Of a stretch of DNA of 51,556 nt, positions 8,522 to 16,054 are shown one piece after another. Each line of letters opens with the position of its first letter. Position 1 is the first letter of the stretch. This stretch comes from an uncultured OM182 clade bacterium. GTDB lineage: Bacteria; Pseudomonadota; Gammaproteobacteria; Pseudomonadales; Azotimanducaceae. The translations under genes and the position numbers were made by a program. Below the pieces are notes generated by a model. It made no database searches, had not been told where the DNA came from, and was given only the letters and a program-made list of their open reading frames with translations. The DNA lies in the NCBI GenBank assembly GCA_905182025.1, contig CAJJAA010000050.1:1-51556 (forward strand), given 5' to 3'.

Positions 8522-9409
8522 ATGAATGAATTTGGTAGAGCGAGACCAACCTCCCACAGCTATTTTTCCCAACGGCTAAAACTCCACTATCTCGATTGGG
8601 GGAATCCGGATTCACCTAACGTCCTGCTTGTTCACGGCGTTCAGGATCATTGCCACAGCTGGGATTGGGTCAGCGATGAGCTCTGCTCGAAGTACCATCT
8701 ACTAGTACCCGATCTTAGAGGACATGGTGATTCAGAGTGGAATAAGGGTGCCGGGTACTCCAATTTTGATTATGTCTATGATCTCGCCCAGCTTCTTGAG
8801 CATGAGGAACTGACTAACGTCAATATTATTGCCCACAGCATGGGCGGCACCATTGCGAGTTTGTTAGCGGGAACCTACCCCGAGAAAGTCAACAGCCTGA
8901 TTTCAATCGAAGGCGTCGGTGGCATTCCTCACTGGTATCGGGATCCAAGACATCCACAGGAAATGGTGCGTGAATGGATTGAAAACACCCGATCCATGTC
9001 AGCAAGAGTACCTCGTAAATACGACACACAAAACGACGCCCTTACAAGAATGCAAAAATCGAACCCACACCTCTCGGAAGCGCAGGCGAAACATCTCACT
9101 GTTCACGGTAGCAATCGAAACGAAGACAGCACCTACACGTGGAAATTTGACAACTACACGCATACTCGCGGTGCTTTCGGACACAGCTACGAGGACATGA
9201 CGCAGCTATGGGAGCGAATCGAGTGTCCGTCGCTATTCATTAACGCGAAACAAGGCTACGGCAACCGTATAGGGCAAAATGACACCTTAAAGCATTTCAG
9301 TGATGCTCAAGTCATTGATATAGACCAAGCGGGTCATTGGCTTCACCATGATCAGTTCGAGCAGTTCATGTCCATTACACATGAATTTCTAGGCAAGCAT
9401 ATAGCCTAG
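8522..9409 (+). CDS. Alpha/beta-fold hydrolase
   Basis: A 295-residue soluble hydrolase. The oxyanion HG of LLVHGVQDH is at residues 38-39, the nucleophile elbow AHSMGG places Ser106, and the catalytic His lies in DQAGHWLHHD near 273. PDLRGHGDS (63-71) is the usual strand-4 motif. It has no signal peptide. It is the second gene of an operon with the upstream acyl-CoA synthetase (9-bp gap), so it may release or trim the acid that the synthetase activates. Specificity (esterase, epoxide hydrolase or thioesterase) cannot be assigned from sequence. Confidence 0.85.
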   Translation: MNEFGRARPTSHSYFSQRLKLHYLDWGNPDSPNVLLVHGVQDHCHSWDWVSDELCSKYHLLVPDLRGHGDSEWNKGAGYSNFDYVYDLAQLLEHEELTNVNIIAHSMGGTIASLLAGTYPEKVNSLISIEGVGGIPHWYRDPRHPQEMVREWIENTRSMSARVPRKYDTQNDALTRMQKSNPHLSEAQAKHLTVHGSNRNEDSTYTWKFDNYTHTRGAFGHSYEDMTQLWERIECPSLFINAKQGYGNRIGQNDTLKHFSDAQVIDIDQAGHWLHHDQFEQFMSITHEFLGKHIA

Positions 9410-9444
9410 GGTTTTCGAAATTTCAAAACACTGCGATCTGTTTT

Positions 9445-9633
9445 TCAGCGATTTTCGCAAGGCATCGAACCCTCGATCTTTATCAGGCCAGGCAGGGTTA
9501 TCAACTGCAGCACAAAATACTTAGACTCAGCACCTTGCGTGTCTGATGCTATGACCGACGTACAAAATAACAAACCGGTTAAACACGCAAGCAGTTGAGC
9601 AAGTATCATTCGGACGGGTTTCAGCAAGGTCAT
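9445..9633 (-). CDS. Possible small secreted protein (weak)
   Basis: A 62-codon frame whose first 30 residues look like a signal peptide: basic start, hydrophobic ILAQLLACLTGLLFCTSV, then a possible cleavage site after VIA. The remaining 30 residues match nothing I recognise, and there is no convincing ribosome-binding site. It could be a real short secreted protein, a decayed gene or chance. The rest of the spacer 9410-9852 shows no other gene. Confidence 0.25.
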   Translation of the reverse strand: MTLLKPVRMILAQLLACLTGLLFCTSVIASDTQGAESKYFVLQLITLPGLIKIEGSMPCENR

Positions 9634-9852
9634 TCAATTTTCGAGGATCACCAATGTGATGCCTAGACTCGCATAAATAACCCTACGGTGCGCCTCACCC
9701 TATCCGGTTATCGCTTCTGTCCACCGAAAATCAACCTGAGTTAATAAGACCTATTGCAATGCAAGGCGAGAAATCATTTGGAAAAATTGTATGCATTGGT
9801 AACCTATCAAGTAGCGTTAACGACAAGCCAATAATCCAGAGAGGAGAAAGCG

Positions 9853-10419
9853 ATGAAGAAAACAATAATCGGCGTCATCGTAACCACCCTAGTCCTGTTT
9901 GTGTGGGGCTTTTTATTTTGGGGCCAGGTTTTACATTCAATACCCTACGAATCATGGAAGCAGACCGGTGATGACGGCCAAGCACAGGAAATGCTTAAAA
10001 AAACCTTCCCGGAAACGGGGACCTACTACGTGCCGGGTACAGCCCATTTACCGCTGGATCGCTTAAGTATGATCGCTCGTGGACCTGTTGCGATGGTTCA
10101 TATCAACCATGCTGATGATATACCGACGCAAGCAGAATCAATGATTCAAGGCTTTTTGTTGAATCTAGTGCTGGTTACCTTGTTGGCAGTTATGTTCACG
10201 GTGGCGGGTGCGAAGACGTTCAGAGACTTTGCCAGACTCTCCGTCGCGGTAGCTGCCGTCGCGGTGGTGATGATTGATTTTGGTCATATCGTCTGGTGGG
10301 GCGAAGCTGCTAGCTGGGTTATATGGCAAGCTGTATATGACTTCACTGGGCTGTTAATTGCGGGTCATCTGCTGGGCGTGTTTATGAAGACCGACCTTCA
10401 GGCGCAGAGTCTCACGTAG
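9853..10419 (+). CDS. Hypothetical inner-membrane protein
   Basis: I do not recognise the family. It has 188 residues: one N-terminal transmembrane segment (about 4-26), a soluble loop of about 75 residues rich in Pro, Thr and charged residues (likely periplasmic), then three more hydrophobic segments (about 98-115, 126-145 and 150-175). The start is well supported by GAGGAG nine bases before the ATG. It stands alone between the alpha/beta hydrolase and a convergent LLM oxidoreductase and is followed by a hairpin terminator. The layout is compatible with a small channel, sensor or assembly factor, but no function can be claimed. Confidence 0.75.
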   Translation: MKKTIIGVIVTTLVLFVWGFLFWGQVLHSIPYESWKQTGDDGQAQEMLKKTFPETGTYYVPGTAHLPLDRLSMIARGPVAMVHINHADDIPTQAESMIQGFLLNLVLVTLLAVMFTVAGAKTFRDFARLSVAVAAVAVVMIDFGHIVWWGEAASWVIWQAVYDFTGLLIAGHLLGVFMKTDLQAQSLT

Positions 10420-10428
10420 AATGGTAAA

Positions 10429-10466
10429 CGCGGGGTGACGAGATTCGCCCCGCGCTTGTCTTTTAT
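10429..10466 (+). terminator. Rho-independent terminator after the 188-residue membrane protein
   Basis: Perfect 7-bp GC stem CGCGGGG / CCCCGCG (10429-10435 / 10448-10454) with a 12-base loop, then CTTGTCTTTTAT. It begins 10 bp after the stop codon. Confidence 0.75.
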
Positions 10467-10480
10467 CTTTTATCTTTTAT
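10460..10480. repeat. CTTTTAT triple tandem repeat
   Basis: Three perfect 7-bp copies (10460-10466, 10467-10473, 10474-10480) run out of the T-rich tail of the terminator. They lie between convergent genes. Confidence 0.85.
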
Positions 10481-10523
10481 CAGTGATTTGTCGCTGCCGG
10501 TATTCAGGCACGGCTCTGCGCCA

Positions 10524-11426
10524 CTAGAAGATCGCAAACATCTCCTCAAAGGCCACCATCTGTCCACCATTGGCAGAAGAAGGTACGAGTATCGGGGTTT
10601 TAATCCCCGCATCAAACCAGGCTTCGACGCCGTCTCTTACCTGTGTTGCTGTACCGAACAAAGTCGTGTCAGCAAGCCATTTATCCGTAAGAAAATGGGG
10701 GATTTGGTCATAATCTTTGGCCTCGATTGCCTTTTCGATGCCTTGCATCTCCTCTTTATAACCCGCTTCTGCCCAATAATTTCGATAGTTTGGTAGCATC
10801 GCATAGGATGACAATGTTTTTCGGTTAACCGCCTTAGCTGCCTCGATATCATCACTGATGCAGGTAGGAATCATGTCGCCAATAAAGAAATCGTCATTTT
10901 GTTTCGCGGCATCTGAAACAACCGATAACGATTCCTGCATATGAGATCTTGCTCCGTTTGCAAACACCATGCCCTGCCCAACGTCCTCTGCCAGTGCAAT
11001 CATCTTCTTTCTCAGGGTCGCAAGCACGATGGGCGGCAGCTCACCGGCTCTCGGCACGGCGCGCAACTCTTCAATAAAATTACGAGTATCTGTCAATGGT
11101 TTGCCGCCTGATATTCCACGCTGCTTTAGCGCAGGTGCATGACTGACACCAATACCAAATTTGAAACGGCCGTCCGATATCTCATGAATGAAAGACGTTG
11201 TCTGCGCATAATCAGCAACCTGACGGAAATAGATCGGCATGATGCTCGTACCGAAATGAATTTCGTTCGTCGCAAACGCAAGCGCCTCACAAAGTGCTAA
11301 AGAGTCGCCGAGACTAGGACCATAGATGCCGGAGAAGCCTTTACGCTCTATTTCAGTGGCAAGTTCGATCGTGGCTTTACGCCGCCCAGGTACCGCTGCA
11401 AGACTCAATGCTGGCATTCTCGTCAT
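10524..11426 (-). CDS. LLM-class flavin/F420-dependent oxidoreductase
   Basis: A 300-residue TIM-barrel protein of the luciferase-like monooxygenase superfamily, which uses FMN or F420. Seen in order: GFSGIYGPSLGDSLALCEAL (about 31-50), NEIHFGTSIMPIYFRQV, and DGRFKFGIGVSHAP, the typical GRF/LGLG motif (about 85-98). The ATG at 11426 was chosen because GGAG lies 6 bases upstream; the longer frame would begin with TTG. F420 genes about 9 kb away make an F420H2 cofactor plausible, but the sequence alone does not separate F420 from FMN. It is divergent from the DsbA-like gene and no obvious substrate partner is adjacent. Confidence 0.82.
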   Translation of the reverse strand: MTRMPALSLAAVPGRRKATIELATEIERKGFSGIYGPSLGDSLALCEALAFATNEIHFGTSIMPIYFRQVADYAQTTSFIHEISDGRFKFGIGVSHAPALKQRGISGGKPLTDTRNFIEELRAVPRAGELPPIVLATLRKKMIALAEDVGQGMVFANGARSHMQESLSVVSDAAKQNDDFFIGDMIPTCISDDIEAAKAVNRKTLSSYAMLPNYRNYWAEAGYKEEMQGIEKAIEAKDYDQIPHFLTDKWLADTTLFGTATQVRDGVEAWFDAGIKTPILVPSSANGGQMVAFEEMFAIF

Positions 11427-11523
11427 GTCATTCTCCAAAATTATTTTGAAACGAGTCTACACAAAGGATTCCAACGAGCCAAATCATAGCTATAATCTTT
11501 TCTTTTCCTGATGAGTCAGATAA

Positions 11524-12222
11524 ATGTCAAAGAGAGAATCCAAATTTCTGAAAAAGCAAAAATTGGCACTCAGCGTCATAGGGGTTGTTGTCATCGCCGT
11601 GGCTGTTTATCTATTTACGATCGTTATTAGCGACACCGTTGAAGGAGAGTTTGTTGAAGGCGAACATTTCTTCGCAATCGAAAAACCGCGTCGAGTTCGT
11701 GGCGACAAAATCGAGGTGATGGAATTTTTCTCTTATGGTTGTATTCACTGTTACAACTTTGATGATGATCTCACTGAATGGGCAAATGATAGGTCAAGCC
11801 AAGTTGCTCTCGTTCGAACCCCAGTGATTGCAAACGACCTCTGGAGAAATCTAGGTAGAGCACACTACGGATTAATGGAACTAGGCATACTCGATCAGAA
11901 TCACGTTCGCCTATTCAAAGAAATCCACGACGGCAAGAGGAATTTAAATACCCTTGAAAAAATTGCTGCGATTCTAGCGACGTCAGAAGTCAGTGAAGAA
12001 GAACTTTTAGCCGCATTTACGTCCGAACAGGTTACTCAAAAAGTTAACCGGGCTGACAACCTTGCCCGTCGGTTTAAGATTGCCTCGGTACCTAATCTTG
12101 TTGTGAACGGCAAATATCGTGTATCAGCGTCTAGGGATGTCGGCTTAATAAAGATGTTAGATGTAATGGACTTCCTTATCGAACAGGAAACGGAATTGAA
12201 AACCAACCCTCCGGCAGGTTAA
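11524..12222 (+). CDS. Membrane-anchored DsbA-like thiol:disulfide oxidoreductase
   Basis: A 232-residue protein with one N-terminal transmembrane helix (about 14-36, after a Lys/Arg-rich start) and no clear signal cleavage site, so the catalytic domain should be tethered on the periplasmic side. The thioredoxin-fold active site is C73-I-H-C76 in FFSYGCIHCYNF. The cis-Pro loop is SVPNLVVNGKY near 202. Free DsbA usually has CPHC and a cleaved signal. CIHC and the anchor suggest a specialised oxidase or isomerase rather than the bulk enzyme. No DsbB is adjacent. It is divergent from the LLM gene. Confidence 0.85.
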   Translation: MSKRESKFLKKQKLALSVIGVVVIAVAVYLFTIVISDTVEGEFVEGEHFFAIEKPRRVRGDKIEVMEFFSYGCIHCYNFDDDLTEWANDRSSQVALVRTPVIANDLWRNLGRAHYGLMELGILDQNHVRLFKEIHDGKRNLNTLEKIAAILATSEVSEEELLAAFTSEQVTQKVNRADNLARRFKIASVPNLVVNGKYRVSASRDVGLIKMLDVMDFLIEQETELKTNPPAG

Positions 12223-12672
12223 GAGGGCTGTCAGAGCCGAGTCTTTCTAAGGTGAGGGGCTCGGCTCGATCGATAGGTTTTGTAATTTTACGATTAGCAC
12301 GCAAAAATGGACGATTCACCCGCCAGCCCGACATGGTCATTTCAAACACGCCATTGACGACCAATCGAACGTTTTGAAGAAATGCTTTTGTCGAGGCAAG
12401 ACTCTCGGCTTGAAGTAGTCTGTGCAATGGCATTGCCATCAACAACTTCCCCACTCATTAGCTTTTTTGCAGTCATCGAATGCGCCCTTTAGAAATGCTA
12501 GATAAGCGGCGATATCGTTCTGTGACTGATAGGGCACAGCATTATTGCAACTACTCCCGTGCTGATATTCAGCGCGAAAATAGTTTGTCTCTTGCAGCAT
12601 ACTGTGGTTGAAATAGAACAATGAAGGCAAGCAACAACAAAGTGCCAAACAGATGTGTTCGTATATTGTTGC
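12223..12672. other. Gene-poor spacer with a hairpin after the DsbA-like gene
   Basis: An 8-bp stem GAGCCGAG / CTCGGCTC (12234-12241 / 12260-12267) with an 18-base loop begins 12 bp after the dsbA-like stop and may end its transcript, though there is no strict T-run. A minus-strand frame (12439-12648) contains several Cys residues and begins only with TTG, without a ribosome-binding site. It could be a decayed secreted peptide gene. I do not call a gene here. Confidence 0.5.
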
Positions 12673-13014
12673 CTAGTCCGAGATTTTTTTATTTAGATGA
12701 GGCATCGAACTCGGATCACCGGCTTTCATGAACTTACTTTCGGTACCTGTTCGGGTGACATTTTCGTATACACCGTCATCCCGCTTAACTAATTTGGTAA
12801 AGCCGAGGTTTTTTAGGCCACTATTACCCATGGGCGTATTAGCCATTGGCGCGGTCGTTATTATACGTTCAACCGGTGAATCTGCAGATACGGCACCGAG
12901 TTCAAGACCCGATTTCTCGCAGACGTCTCCCCACCTCGTCAACTTAATCGATAGAGGATGAATAACCTCAACAACCTGGTCATTCTCCTTACAGAAATAG
13001 TCGTAACGTGGCAT
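12673..13014 (-). CDS. FmdB-family-like small protein with degenerate zinc ribbon
   Basis: A 113-residue protein. The N-terminus MPRYDYFC resembles the FmdB-type zinc ribbon (M-P-x-Y-x-Y-x-C), and a second Cys lies in DVCEKSG at residue 32. Each CxxC pair appears reduced to a single Cys, so normal four-Cys zinc binding is doubtful. The middle RIITTAPM recalls the end of the FmdB ribbon. The ATG at 13014 was chosen over 13020 because AGGA is 6 bases upstream of it. FmdB was described with formamidase and acetamidase regulation. The gene follows an acyl-CoA ligase/dehydrogenase operon on the same strand, 69 bp downstream. The actual role is unknown. Confidence 0.65.
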   Translation of the reverse strand: MPRYDYFCKENDQVVEVIHPLSIKLTRWGDVCEKSGLELGAVSADSPVERIITTAPMANTPMGNSGLKNLGFTKLVKRDDGVYENVTRTGTESKFMKAGDPSSMPHLNKKISD

Positions 13015-13083
13015 TAACATTCCTTCTTCAAAATTAATATGGACATCAATACCCCGCTAGATCGAGCTGAAATCTTTTTCCAC

Positions 13084-14634
13084 CTAAACACGGGCTGGCC
13101 CAGGGTGCTGCTCTCGCAATACACGTTTTAGAACCTTTCCGCTTGGATTGCGAGGAATTGTATCGGTGAACACCGCGCCTTTCGGCAGTTTGAACCTAGC
13201 TAACTTTCCATCACAGAATTGCAGGATATCAGACTCCGTCAATGCTTCATTTCCCTTCGTTACAACAACCGCGAAGGGCGATTCTCCCCACCGTTCGCTG
13301 GTCTGCCCGATAACAGCAACTTCAGCGACACTCGGATGACCAAGAATCACGTTTTCGATCTCCGCGGGGTAAACATTCTCACCACCTGAGATAATCATGT
13401 CCTTGATTCTATCTTGAATATAGATGAACCCATCTTCGTCCATCGAGGCAACATCACCTGTTTTGAGCCATCCATCAACTAACGTATCTCGTGTCGCTTC
13501 GGGTCTATTCCAATACTCTGTCATAATGTGATTGCCACTCACCAGCACTTCGCCCTGCTCTTTTGGCGCGCAATCGAGACCTTCTTCGTTCACGATGCGC
13601 ACCTGGGTGTGGAAAAAGGGTACGCCGGTCGAGCCAATTTTCTTGATTGCGTTATCCGCATCAATCACACAAGCGGGGCCACAGGTTTCGGTCAGTCCGT
13701 AAATCTGATGCACGGGAATATTTATTTCGTCATATGCTTCGATGAGATTGACCGGCAACGGCGAGGCACCGGATTGAATCCAGCGAATTGAGCTGTAGTC
13801 GAAGCGATCTAAATCAGGTAGTTGGATCATGAAATTCAACATGGCTGGCACTAGCAGTGAATTATTAATTTTCTCTTCCTCAATGAGCTGCCATGCACGC
13901 GTCGCATCGAATTCTCGCATCACGACACTGGTCACCCCTTGATACACGTTGAGTGTGATGGGTGTTAAAGCACCGACATGAAACATCGGTAAAGCTGCTA
14001 AATAGCGATCACCGAGACGAAGGTCAGTGGACCCAGAAAAGGTTAAAAGAGCCCAGAATGTCGTTGTATGAGTGTGTACGACACCCTTAGGCAAACCAGT
14101 CGTACCGGACGTGTACATGATGTACAACATGTCATCGTCTGAGCCACCCATGGGCGGTTCAGCGGCAGAGCTCGCATTTCGAAGGTCATGATAGTCTTGA
14201 CTAAAATGGCTTGCGCCGTTCGCTTTTGCTGAAACTTGCAACCAATTAATGATGTCGGTTTTATCACCTCGCGCATTCAAGTCGGACACAAGATCAATAA
14301 ACTCTTCACCGAAGATGAGAGTCATTGTACCGGAATCCTTGAGAATGAACTCAAGCTCGTCTGCCACTAAACGCCAGTTGAGCGGCACGACAACAGCACC
14401 AATTTTTGCAACAGCGAAATAGGACTCCATAAACTCAACACTGTTCATTTGTAGCAGCCCGACACGATCACCGGCTTTCACACCCTTGGAGACTAGGCCA
14501 TTAGCAACTCGATTCGCGTTAGCGTTCAATTCACTGAAAGTTTGCCGAATGCCCGATGCACCATCCACATAGGCTTCTCTATCACCATTAATTCCTGCTC
14601 TGATAGCAAGTAAAGACCCAATATTATTTTTCAT
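13084..14634 (-). CDS. AMP-dependent acyl-CoA synthetase/ligase
   Basis: A 516-residue class I adenylate-forming enzyme that makes an acyl-CoA from an acid, ATP and CoA. Motifs in order: YTSGTTGLPKGVVHTH (about 174), QIYGLTETCG (about 316), GWLKTGDVASMDEDGFIYIQDRIKDMIISGGENVYP (the hinge and A8 region, about 396-431, quoted here in separate familiar blocks: GWLKTGDVA, DRIKDMI, SGGENVYP), and the C-terminal catalytic lysine in PRNPSGKVLKR (about 497). It differs from the FATP-like synthetase at 6710, so two ligases of different subgroup serve this region. It is downstream of, and probably co-transcribed with, the acyl-CoA dehydrogenase (55-bp gap). Confidence 0.9.
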   Translation of the reverse strand: MKNNIGSLLAIRAGINGDREAYVDGASGIRQTFSELNANANRVANGLVSKGVKAGDRVGLLQMNSVEFMESYFAVAKIGAVVVPLNWRLVADELEFILKDSGTMTLIFGEEFIDLVSDLNARGDKTDIINWLQVSAKANGASHFSQDYHDLRNASSAAEPPMGGSDDDMLYIMYTSGTTGLPKGVVHTHTTTFWALLTFSGSTDLRLGDRYLAALPMFHVGALTPITLNVYQGVTSVVMREFDATRAWQLIEEEKINNSLLVPAMLNFMIQLPDLDRFDYSSIRWIQSGASPLPVNLIEAYDEINIPVHQIYGLTETCGPACVIDADNAIKKIGSTGVPFFHTQVRIVNEEGLDCAPKEQGEVLVSGNHIMTEYWNRPEATRDTLVDGWLKTGDVASMDEDGFIYIQDRIKDMIISGGENVYPAEIENVILGHPSVAEVAVIGQTSERWGESPFAVVVTKGNEALTESDILQFCDGKLARFKLPKGAVFTDTIPRNPSGKVLKRVLREQHPGPARV

Positions 14635-14689
14635 TTATTATTATCACCAGGCTGTTTTAGTTTAATTTTTGTCTTGTTGTTGCATGAAC

Positions 14690-15844
14690 TTATCGCCCTA
14701 CGAGACTCCTCGAAATCAATTCCTTCATGATCTCCGAGGTACCACCGTAAATACGTTGAATACGCGCATCGACAAATGCCCGTGATATTTTGTATTCGGT
14801 CATATATCCGTAACCGCCAAATAACTGCAAACATCGATCGGCGACGCGCCCTTGCATTTCGCTCGCTGCTAACTTGACCATCGATGCTTCGTGGCTTGAG
14901 AGGTCCCCTTCGACAAATTTTTTCGTAAACTTCTCAGCCAATGCTTTATTCAACTCAATTTCGGTCTTTATGTCAGCTAGAACATATCGCGTATTTTGAA
15001 AGCTTGAAATAGACTCACCGAATGCCTTTCTTTCCATCGTATACTCAATGGTCCAATCAAGCATACCTTCCGCAGCGGCAACACATCCGACGCCGAGAAT
15101 AAGTCGTTCCCGTGGCAGCTCGTTCATCAAATTGGCAAAGCCTTTGCCTTCGCCGCCAAGCACGTCTGCAACCGGCACACGTACATCGGAGAAGAAAATT
15201 TCGGAGGTGTCGCCGCAATGTAATCCCATTTTATCTAAGTTTCGTCCCACTTCATAACCTGCTGAATGAGTGTCAACGGTAAACAGGGTAATACCTTTCG
15301 CACCAAGCTTCGGATCGGTTTTTGCCGCCAGCACGATCACATCCGCATGCTGGCCATTCGTGATGAAGGTTTTCTGACCATTTAGAACAAAATCATCACC
15401 ATCTTTTAGTGCGCTCGTTTTCATACCTTGTAAATCACTACCTGCACCAGGCTCCGTCATCCCGATTGCGCCGACAATCTCACCGGACACCATCTTCGGT
15501 AGCCATTTCTGCTTTTGCTCTTCACTACCGAGATCTAAAATATACGGTGCAACAATATCGGAGTGGACAGAAACCCCTGAAGACAGAGCGCCGTATCCTG
15601 CCCGAGAAATTTCTTCAATCACAACACAGCTCAATTCAAAGGACGCGTCATAGCCGCCATATTCTGATGGAATGTCCACACAGAGAAAGCCGTTTTCACC
15701 TAACTTATTCCAGAGATCACGGGGCCAGATTTCGTCTTTTTCCCACTGGTCATAATTCGGCTCAACTTCTGTTTCCAAGAATTTTTTTATGCTATCTCGA
15801 AACAGTTCTTTCTCTGCTTCTGTCAATGTCGTGGATTCACTCAT
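14690..15844 (-). CDS. Acyl-CoA dehydrogenase
   Basis: An FAD enzyme that introduces the alpha,beta double bond into an acyl-CoA. It has 384 residues, full length for the family. Seen: AIGMTEPGAGSDLQGMKT (FAD and substrate contact, about 127-144), FITNGQHADV, CLQLFGGYGYM near 342, and the C-terminal IQRIYGGTSEI signature (about 363-373). The usual medium-chain catalytic Glu position (YG-G-T-SEI region) is compatible with a standard dehydrogenase. The ATG at 15844 follows GAGAG; the longer frame would start at TTG. It is first gene of an operon with the ligase at 13084 and is divergent from the MBL/CNB gene. Confidence 0.9.
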   Translation of the reverse strand: MSESTTLTEAEKELFRDSIKKFLETEVEPNYDQWEKDEIWPRDLWNKLGENGFLCVDIPSEYGGYDASFELSCVVIEEISRAGYGALSSGVSVHSDIVAPYILDLGSEEQKQKWLPKMVSGEIVGAIGMTEPGAGSDLQGMKTSALKDGDDFVLNGQKTFITNGQHADVIVLAAKTDPKLGAKGITLFTVDTHSAGYEVGRNLDKMGLHCGDTSEIFFSDVRVPVADVLGGEGKGFANLMNELPRERLILGVGCVAAAEGMLDWTIEYTMERKAFGESISSFQNTRYVLADIKTEIELNKALAEKFTKKFVEGDLSSHEASMVKLAASEMQGRVADRCLQLFGGYGYMTEYKISRAFVDARIQRIYGGTSEIMKELISRSLVGR

Positions 15845-16054
15845 TTTCAATCTCTCGGCTAAGTGTTTATGTTAGGGCGATCATCATGTGCGCCCTAACA
15901 TTAAAATTTTGTTTTTATACGTGATTGGCCGCTGCATTTTATTGTTTTCGGCAATAATATTCGACACAAAAATCTAAAACGTTCTAAATCAATTCTCTTT
16001 CCCCGAATTGGTACATTAGGTACACTGAGGTCGTCTTATTATACGTGTAAAAAC

